Of a stretch of DNA of 7,013 nt, positions 1 through 4,252 are shown one piece after another. The stretch lies in contig CALKWS010000407.1 in assembly GCA_938004115.1 (NCBI GenBank), forward strand, positions 1 through 7,013, written 5' to 3'. The DNA comes from an uncultured Ruaniaceae bacterium (lineage in GTDB: Bacteria; Actinomycetota; Actinomycetes; Actinomycetales; Beutenbergiaceae). Both the position numbers and the translations under genes were made by a program. A model generated the notes under the pieces. The model ran no database searches and had not been told where the DNA came from. It was given only the letters and a program-made list of their open reading frames with translations. Numbering within the stretch: the stretch's first letter is position 1; each line of letters begins with the position of its first letter.

Positions 1-50
1 CGCAAGGCCGGCCGACGACGTTGCCGAGTCGCAGAGCGGTCGACGACCAC

Positions 51-92
51 GAAGAAGCCCCGGCTCCCGCAATCGGGAACCGGGGCTTCTTC
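51..92. terminator. Intrinsic terminator hairpin downstream of groES, probably bidirectional
   Basis: Arms at 51-69 and 74-92 pair over 18 of 19 positions (one mismatch, 64 against 79) around a 4-nt loop, caat. The hairpin begins 28 nt past the groES stop codon. Both ends of the stem are pyrimidine-rich on the outgoing strand (CTTCTTC), so the U-rich part is built into the stem. On the plus strand the tract continues as CTTCTTCTTG, slightly better than on the minus strand. It should stop groES transcription and may also serve a rightward gene lying left of the window. The remaining bases 1-50 and 93-120 show no gene I can support. Confidence 0.85.
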
Positions 93-120
93 TTGCTCAG
101 CAGTTGATCACTGCCGCAGG

Positions 121-417
121 TCAGTTCTCGACGACCGCCAGCACATCGCGGGCCGAGAGGATCAGCAACTCGTCGCCACCGTAGGTGACCTCGGTGCCGC
201 CGTACTTGCTGTAGATGACCTTGTCACCCACCTTGACGTCCATCGGGACACGGTTGCCGCTGTCATCGACACGGCCCGGGCCCACTGCCAGGACCTCGCC
301 CTCCTGGGGCTTCTCCTTGGCGGTGTCCGGGATAACCAATCCGGACGCGGTGGTCTGCTCGGCCTCGACCGTCTTGACGACGATCCGGTCCTCGAGCGGC
401 TTGATGGAGACCGACAC
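121..417 (-). CDS. groES: Co-chaperonin GroES (10 kDa chaperonin)
   Basis: GroES forms the seven-subunit lid that caps the GroEL folding chamber in the cytoplasm. The 98-residue product matches the usual family length. It starts with the family signature SIKPLEDRIVV (residues 4-14), has the GroEL-binding mobile loop around residues 17-32 with SGLVIP at 25-30, and has the conserved core KVGDKVIYSKYGG and end ELLILSARDVLAVVEN. I choose the GTG at 417: it puts the protein in register with the family and lies 6 nt behind the ribosome site AAGGGGAGG (424-432). An upstream ATG at 474 would add 19 residues unlike any GroES. The gene is followed closely by a strong terminator, so it appears monocistronic; no groEL lies next to it in the window. 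Regulation is by HrcA through the upstream CIRCE. Confidence 0.97.
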   Translation of the reverse strand: MSVSIKPLEDRIVVKTVEAEQTTASGLVIPDTAKEKPQEGEVLAVGPGRVDDSGNRVPMDVKVGDKVIYSKYGGTEVTYGGDELLILSARDVLAVVEN

Positions 418-423
418 TACGGA

Positions 424-432
424 CCTCCCCTT
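424..432 (-). promoter_or_regulatory. Ribosome binding site of groES
   Basis: On the minus strand AAGGGGAGG stands 6 nt before GTG 417. This strong Shine-Dalgarno sequence decides the start against the in-frame ATG at 474. The bases just after it (AGGTCC, 421-426) are complementary to the 3' arm of the leader hairpin at 525-532. Confidence 0.85.
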
Positions 433-524
433 CGCATGTGATGGGAACCAGGACAAAGGACCGTCACCATCCAACGCACCTTCGTCGTCGCGGGTGCCGA
501 ACGCACGTTGGGCGGTTTCCGGTC

Positions 525-544
525 AAGGTCCCGGGTGGGACCTT
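525..544 (-). promoter_or_regulatory. Perfect stem-loop at the 5' end of the groES leader
   Basis: An 8-bp perfect inverted repeat (AAGGTCCC 525-532, GGGACCTT 537-544) encloses a 4-nt loop. The predicted groES transcript start is near 546-547, so the folded RNA would begin within about three bases of this stem. Such 5'-terminal hairpins are known to protect mRNAs from decay (ompA is the classic example). No U-run follows, so it is not a terminator. The role here is inferred. Confidence 0.6.
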
Positions 545-553
545 TCAGAGTCC

Positions 554-583
554 AATCTAGAGCGCCGGTTAGCACTCGGTCAA
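554..583 (-). promoter_or_regulatory. groES promoter (SigA-like)
   Basis: On the minus strand TTGACC (578-583, five of six matches to the -35 consensus) and TAGATT (554-559, matching TANNNT) are separated by 18 nt. The start of transcription would be near 546-547, giving a leader of about 130 nt. The -35 box lies in and next to the CIRCE spacer, so bound HrcA would block polymerase. Confidence 0.75.
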
Positions 584-595
584 GGTGAGTGCTAA
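569..595. promoter_or_regulatory. CIRCE operator for HrcA
   Basis: TTAGCACTC (569-577), a 9-nt spacer, then GAGTGCTAA (587-595) is an exact match to the CIRCE consensus. CIRCE is the binding site of the heat-shock repressor HrcA, which controls groES/groEL genes in many Gram-positive bacteria. The element overlaps the -35 hexamer of the groES promoter and lies upstream of the predicted transcript start, so it acts as DNA and is not part of the mRNA. Confidence 0.97.
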
Positions 596-772
596 CAGCG
601 AGGGGTCCGTCGTGAGGTAGACCACGCTGCCGTTCACCCCAGGTAGGCGCAACGGCGAATCGCCGCCGGCCGCCGGCGGCAGCGACGACCGTGGACCGCG
701 CCGATCGCCGCAGGTAGCCGGCAGCGCGGATCGCCGGCGGCCAGCACGGCTCAACAGTGGCAGGATCGAGAC
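596..772. other. Divergent GC-rich spacer between groES control region and the methyltransferase gene
   Basis: These 177 nt contain no ORF with a ribosome site. They hold an imperfect direct repeat (640-670 and 711-741), a perfect 9-bp GC palindrome (662-670 against 672-680, one base between), and a moderate ribosome site AGGA (762-765) seven bases before ATG 773. I see no convincing -35/-10 pair for the rightward gene. CAGGAT (761-766) is only a degenerate -10. Confidence 0.6.
640..741. repeat. Imperfect 31-nt direct repeat, two copies
   Basis: Copies at 640-670 and 711-741 align without gaps at 24 of 31 positions. Both start with CAGGTAG and share ATCGCCG near the same offset (659-665 and 730-736). 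The period is 71 nt. It could be two protein-binding sites or an eroded duplication; in DNA this GC-rich part of the similarity may be chance. Confidence 0.45.
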
Positions 773-1984
773 ATGGACCCTGCCGCCCTTGCGCGCCTGC
801 TCACCTCCGAGGGATGGGCGCTGCTGGAGCAACTCCCCCCGTACCGGGAGGAGGCGACCCTGCGCCTGGCCGAGGGGCTGCGCGCCCGCGGCGTGGACGC
901 GGACCTGGTGGCCGCCGCGCTCACCCAGTCGAGGTTACGTGCCCAGGCGAAGGAGAAGTTCGGCGACTTTGCCAACGGGATGCTGTTCACCGAGGAGGGG
1001 CTACAGCAGGCCACCCGGCTGGAGGTGGCGGCGTTGCATGCCCGCCGGTACGCCCGCGCCGGGGTGGACCTGGTGGCGGACCTGGGCTGCGGCCTGGGCG
1101 CCGACTCGCTGGCGATGGCGGGTCTGGGCCTGCGGGTGCTGGCGATCGAGAAGGATGAGGCCACGGCCGCCTGTGCGACGCTGAACCTGCGCGCGTTCCC
1201 CGAGGCGCAGGTCCGTCACGCCGATGCCCTCGAGGTGGACCTGGCCGCCGCCGGGGTCGATGCGGTGTACGCCGACCCCGCCCGGCGCACCCGTCGCGGC
1301 AATCGGGTCTTCAACCCCAGCGCCTACTCCCCGGACCTGGACACGATCCTGGCGCTGCGGGAGTCGGTGGCGAACCTGGGCGTCAAGGTCGGACCGGGGG
1401 TCCCCTACACCGCGTTGCCGAGCGACACCCACGCCCAATGGGTCTCGGTGCGCGGCTCGGTGGTGGAGGCCGGGCTCTGGTTCGCCGACCTGGCCACCGA
1501 GGGCGCCGGCCGCAGCGCGCTACTGCTCACCGACGACGGGCGCCACCAGCTCTCCTGGGCCGGTGATGCCGACGCCCGGCCGATCCAGGCACCGGCCGGT
1601 GCCCTCGGGGCCTACCTGTACGAACCGGACGGCGCGGTGATCCGCGCGGGGCTGGTGAACCAGGTCGCCGAGCAGATCGACGGCCGTCTGGTGGACCCGG
1701 CGATCGCCTACATCACCACCGATCAACCATCGCCCACCCCGTTCGCACGCGGCTACCGGGTGCTGGATCACTTCGACTTCGGGCTGAAGCGGCTGCGTGC
1801 CTACCTGCGGGACCGAGGGGTGGGTGAGGTGACGATCAAGAAGCGCGGCACCGCCGTCGTGCCCGAACAGTTGCGCCAGCAACTGCACCTGTCCGGCTCC
1901 CGCGCAGCCACCGTGGTGCTCACCCGGCTGCAGGGCACCCAGTCGGTGCTGGTGGTCGAACCGTTGGCGGAGACACCCGGGTGA
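773..1984 (+). CDS. Class I SAM-dependent methyltransferase with C-terminal THUMP-like domain
   Basis: The 403-residue cytoplasmic protein has an N-terminal helical region (1-90), a Rossmann methyltransferase core (about 95-250) and a C-terminal THUMP-like domain (about 325-397). SAM-binding motif I is VADLGCGLGAD (101-111); the acidic end of strand 2 is in VLAIEKDE (122-129, E126); the motif IV position reads YADPARR (166-172), a variant of the D/N-P-P-Y type loop of RNA and DNA N-methylases. The C-terminal block FDFGLKRLRAYLRDRGVGEV with TIKKRG (354-359) is typical of the THUMP-like family found in actinomycetes. Substrate is unknown; the domain suggests RNA. ATG 773 has AGGA seven bases upstream. 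The stop overlaps the next gene's start (GTGA), so the two are likely co-translated. Confidence 0.9.
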   Translation: MDPAALARLLTSEGWALLEQLPPYREEATLRLAEGLRARGVDADLVAAALTQSRLRAQAKEKFGDFANGMLFTEEGLQQATRLEVAALHARRYARAGVDLVADLGCGLGADSLAMAGLGLRVLAIEKDEATAACATLNLRAFPEAQVRHADALEVDLAAAGVDAVYADPARRTRRGNRVFNPSAYSPDLDTILALRESVANLGVKVGPGVPYTALPSDTHAQWVSVRGSVVEAGLWFADLATEGAGRSALLLTDDGRHQLSWAGDADARPIQAPAGALGAYLYEPDGAVIRAGLVNQVAEQIDGRLVDPAIAYITTDQPSPTPFARGYRVLDHFDFGLKRLRAYLRDRGVGEVTIKKRGTAVVPEQLRQQLHLSGSRAATVVLTRLQGTQSVLVVEPLAETPG

Positions 1985-3129
1985 GACTGGACTTCGCCCC
2001 GTCGGCGCGATCCAGCCTCGGGGTCGAATGGGAACTGGCCCTGGTCGACGCCGACAGCGGCGACCTGCGCCAGGTGGCACCGGTGGTGCTGGACGCGGTG
2101 GCACCGGCCGACGGTGCCGCGCACCCCCGCATCCACCAGGAGTTGCTGCTCAACACCGTGGAGATCGTCACCGGCGTCTGCCGCACCGTGCCGGAGGCGA
2201 TGGCCGACCTGGGCCGATCCGTGCAGCAGGTCCGCACGATCACCGACGGGATGCGGGTGGAGTTGATGTGTGCCGGCACGCATCCGTTCGCCGACTGGGG
2301 CCGCCAGCGGGTGAGCGACCAGCACCGCTACGCCACGTTGATCGAGCGCACCCAGTGGTGGGGGCGGCAGATGCTGATCTACGGCCTGCACGTGCACGTG
2401 GGCGTGGAGCACCGGGACAAGGTGCTGCCGATCCTGGGGGCGATGCTCACTTTCTACCCCCACCTGCTCGCGCTGTCCGCCTCCTCGCCGTACTGGGCGG
2501 GGCGGGACACCGGGTACGCCTCCAACCGGGCGTTGCTCTTCCAGCAACTGCCGACGGCGGGACTGCCGTACACCGAGATCCGCACCTGGCCGCAACTGGA
2601 ACGGTATGTGCAGGACATGCTGCATACCGGGGTGATCGAGGACTTCACCGAGGTGCGCTGGGACCTGCGCCCCTCCCCCGGCTTCGGCACCATCGAGATG
2701 CGCATCTGCGACGGGGTGTCCAACCGCGCCGAACTGGCCGCGATCACCGCGCTGACCCACAGCCTGGTCGAGCACTTCTCCCGACAACTCGATGCCGGTG
2801 AGCCACTGCCCACCATCAGCCCGTGGTTCCTGGCGGAGAACAAGTGGCGGGCGGCGCGCTACGGGCTGGAGGCGATCGTGATCCTGGACGCCGAGGGCCG
2901 GGAGGAACTGGTCACCGACCACCTGCAGGAGGTGGTGGAGATGCTCGCCCCGGTGGCCGCCGATCTGGGGTGCGCGGCGGAGCTGGCCGGCGTGCGGGAC
3001 ATCATCGCCACCGGCGGGGGCGCGGCGCGGCAACGCCAGGTGGCCCGGGCCCACGACGGGCAGCTCGACGCCGTGGTCCGCCACCTGGTGGCGGAGTTCC
3101 ACGCCGGGGTCCCGCTGCCCCTGGCCTGA
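1981..3129 (+). CDS. Carboxylate-amine ligase of the GCS2 family (YbdK-type glutamate-cysteine ligase homologue)
   Basis: The 382-residue product matches the usual length of the YbdK/COG2170 family, ATP-dependent ligases that can join the gamma-carboxyl of glutamate to an amine; E. coli YbdK makes gamma-glutamylcysteine only weakly. Visible signatures are LGVEWELALVD (13-23), LLNTVEIVTGVC (56-67), GLHVHVGV (135-142), GFGTIEMRICD (234-244), ENKWRAARYG (286-295) and TGGGAARQR (344-352). No signal peptide or membrane segment is seen. The GTG start at 1981 overlaps the methyltransferase stop by 4 nt, with GCGGAG (1967-1972) eight bases before it. Actinomycetes usually use mycothiol instead of glutathione, so the true substrate is uncertain and a glutamate-cysteine ligase name is a family label only. 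Confidence 0.9.
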   Translation: MRLDFAPSARSSLGVEWELALVDADSGDLRQVAPVVLDAVAPADGAAHPRIHQELLLNTVEIVTGVCRTVPEAMADLGRSVQQVRTITDGMRVELMCAGTHPFADWGRQRVSDQHRYATLIERTQWWGRQMLIYGLHVHVGVEHRDKVLPILGAMLTFYPHLLALSASSPYWAGRDTGYASNRALLFQQLPTAGLPYTEIRTWPQLERYVQDMLHTGVIEDFTEVRWDLRPSPGFGTIEMRICDGVSNRAELAAITALTHSLVEHFSRQLDAGEPLPTISPWFLAENKWRAARYGLEAIVILDAEGREELVTDHLQEVVEMLAPVAADLGCAAELAGVRDIIATGGGAARQRQVARAHDGQLDAVVRHLVAEFHAGVPLPLA

Positions 3130-3170
3130 GCCGGCGGAGGCACCGGTGGGCACGCTGGTGCGGACACCGA

Positions 3171-3195
3171 TCGACTAGTCCCGGCGTCGACTAGT
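3171..3195. repeat. Tandem 9-nt direct repeat upstream of the PadR promoter
   Basis: TCGACTAGT occurs exactly at 3171-3179 and 3187-3195, one and a half helical turns apart (16 nt). The first copy sits in the palindrome GACTAGTC (3173-3180). The second copy runs into the -35 box. AT-containing repeats stand out in this GC-rich DNA, which suggests protein-binding sites, perhaps for the PadR protein itself. Confidence 0.5.
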
Positions 3196-3223
3196 TGGCA
3201 TAACCAGATACTGGCGTTATGCT
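3195..3223 (+). promoter_or_regulatory. Promoter of the padR-type gene
   Basis: TTGGCA (3195-3200) and TATGCT (3218-3223) are separated by the ideal 17 nt; the -10 fits TANNNT. Transcription would start at about 3229-3231, that is at or next to ATG 3231. There is no Shine-Dalgarno sequence before that ATG, so the mRNA is probably leaderless. Confidence 0.72.
3198..3222. promoter_or_regulatory. Probable operator palindrome inside the padR promoter
   Basis: GCATAAC (3198-3204) and GTTATGC (3216-3222) form a perfect 7-bp inverted repeat with 11 nt between. A second short palindrome, CCAG (3204-3207) and CTGG (3211-3214), is nested inside. The site fills the spacer between -35 and -10 and covers most of the -10 box. 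PadR-family proteins are dimeric repressors that usually bind such sites at their own promoters, so autoregulation is likely. Confidence 0.65.
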
Positions 3224-3230
3224 CATAGTG

Positions 3231-3638
3231 ATGGACGCCGACGTGACCCAGGATCCCCAACTACTCAAGGGCGTCCTGCCCGTGCTCGTGCTGGCGCTAC
3301 TGCACCAGCAGGAGTCCTACGGCTATGAACTGGTGACCAGACTGCGATCCCACGGGCTGGACTCGATCGCCCCGGGCACGGTCTACCCCGTGCTCACCCG
3401 GCTGGAACGTGAGGGCCGGCTGACCTCCTACCTCATGGCCTCCTCCGCCGGGCCGGCCCGCAAGTACTACCGGCCGACGCCGGCGGGCACGTCCGCGCTG
3501 ACCACCGGCACCCGGTCCTGGCACCACCTGACCGGCGTGGTGTCAGCCATCCTGACCGACGAATCCGAAGGCGCCCCAGGCGATGACGGCCAGGAGCGCC
3601 ACCCCGCAGCCCACGAGCCTGATGGAGCACGACCGTGA
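3231..3638 (+). CDS. PadR-family transcriptional regulator
   Basis: The 135-residue protein is a winged-helix DNA-binding regulator. Residues 11-38 (LLKGVLPVLVLALL, then SYGYELVTRL) form the first helices; IAPGTVYPVLTRLEREGRL (46-64) is the recognition-helix region, close to the PadR consensus GTLYPLLRRLE; ARKYYRPTPAG (76-86) is the wing and following strand. The last 25 residues are polar and probably disordered, and their coding sequence runs into the next gene. I prefer ATG 3231 over the in-frame ATG 3219 because 3219 lies inside the -10 box and upstream of the predicted transcript start. The stop overlaps the next start by 4 nt, a PadR plus small membrane protein pairing that is common. 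The inducing signal is unknown. Confidence 0.9.
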   Translation: MDADVTQDPQLLKGVLPVLVLALLHQQESYGYELVTRLRSHGLDSIAPGTVYPVLTRLEREGRLTSYLMASSAGPARKYYRPTPAGTSALTTGTRSWHHLTGVVSAILTDESEGAPGDDGQERHPAAHEPDGARP

Positions 3639-4219
3639 ACTCTCCCCCAACCGATCCCGCATCCGTCCAGCGCCCCGAACCTCCGGCGACGCCGCCCATG
3701 ACGTCTGCGGAGCACAGGCTGTCGCTGGGCGCGCGCTGGCAACGCTTCTGGTACCTGCATCAAGTCGAGATGTGGCTGGACCCGATGCCGCGCAAGAGGC
3801 GCAAGCAGGTGCTCAGCGAGTTGCGAGCGAACCTCGACCTGGCCGCCGGCGAGATAGGCATGCCGGCCGCGATCAGCGACCACGGCCGGCCGCGAGCGCT
3901 GGCCGCACAGTACCTCGCCGCCGAACCTCAGGGCCGGCCCACCTGGTACCAGGGGGTCTTCGCGGTGATCACGGCGATCGTGCTGTGGCTGTACGCCTGC
4001 GGCATCTACGTGCTGGGCAGCCTGAACACGCTACTGGCCACCGGTCACACCGGCCCGGCACACATCGGTTTCCTCGGCATCGACCTGACCATCGAGGCCC
4101 ATGATGAGTTCCTCGGGGCCACCTTCTCCGGGGTCTCCTGGGGCAGCCTCATCGCCTTCGTGGTGATCTTCCTGCTGTTTTCCAGGGTGTGGCGGCTGCG
4201 CCTGCGCAGGTCTGCCTGA
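3635..4219 (+). CDS. Small HAAS-like two-helix membrane protein, partner of the PadR regulator
   Basis: The 194-residue protein has a proline-rich N-terminus (1-25) and a helical segment at about 40-97 (WLDPMPRKRRKQVLSELRANL, then GMPAAISDHGRPRALAAQYLA). That segment resembles the HAAS/DUF1700-type domain, which is often encoded next to PadR regulators. Two membrane helices follow, at about 106-131 and 165-183, and a basic tail, RVWRLRLRRSA, implying that both ends face the cytoplasm. The region between the helices (132-164) would lie outside. GTG 3635 overlaps the padR-type stop (GTGA), with GGAG (3624-3627) seven bases before it. Family knowledge gives co-regulation with PadR but no firm biochemical role; a membrane sensor or modulator is possible. 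The gene ends 33 nt from the converging hexosaminidase gene. Confidence 0.75.
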   Translation: MNSPPTDPASVQRPEPPATPPMTSAEHRLSLGARWQRFWYLHQVEMWLDPMPRKRRKQVLSELRANLDLAAGEIGMPAAISDHGRPRALAAQYLAAEPQGRPTWYQGVFAVITAIVLWLYACGIYVLGSLNTLLATGHTGPAHIGFLGIDLTIEAHDEFLGATFSGVSWGSLIAFVVIFLLFSRVWRLRLRRSA

Positions 4220-4252
4220 GGCCCTGCCCCATCGGCCGGGACGTGGTGCTGG

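Noticed and set aside
1..50. End of a gene entering from the left
   Set aside because: Several frames are open over this short stretch, but none shows a recognisable protein end, so no call is supported.
418..474. A longer groES start at ATG 474
   Set aside because: The added 19 residues match no GroES, and the strong ribosome site lies downstream of it, before GTG 417.
215..595. A 126-codon plus-strand open frame over groES and its control region
   Set aside because: It runs through the CIRCE and groES promoter and is low-complexity Ser/Pro/Thr; it is the shadow of groES.
662..680. Perfect 9-bp GC palindrome in the divergent spacer as a terminator
   Set aside because: No gene ends there and no U-run follows; alternating GCC/GGC repeats form such palindromes easily in this DNA.
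569..832. An 87-codon minus-strand open frame in the divergent spacer
   Set aside because: It overlaps the start of the methyltransferase gene and ends within the CIRCE; the protein is Arg/Pro/Gly-rich with no motif.
1801..3153. A 450-codon open frame on the minus strand opposite the ligase and methyltransferase genes
   Set aside because: Composition is rich in His, Gln, Gly, Arg and Val with no domain, as expected for the antisense of GC-rich genes. The plus-strand frames show clear family motifs.
3140..3169. Possible terminator after the ligase gene (GCACC/GGTGC and CGGTG/CACCG arms)
   Set aside because: The arms are only 5 bp, compete with one another and have no U-run after them.
4220..4252. 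Shared terminator between the converging membrane-protein and hexosaminidase genes
   Set aside because: Only 33 nt are available and I find no convincing stem; termination may occur inside the facing genes or by Rho.
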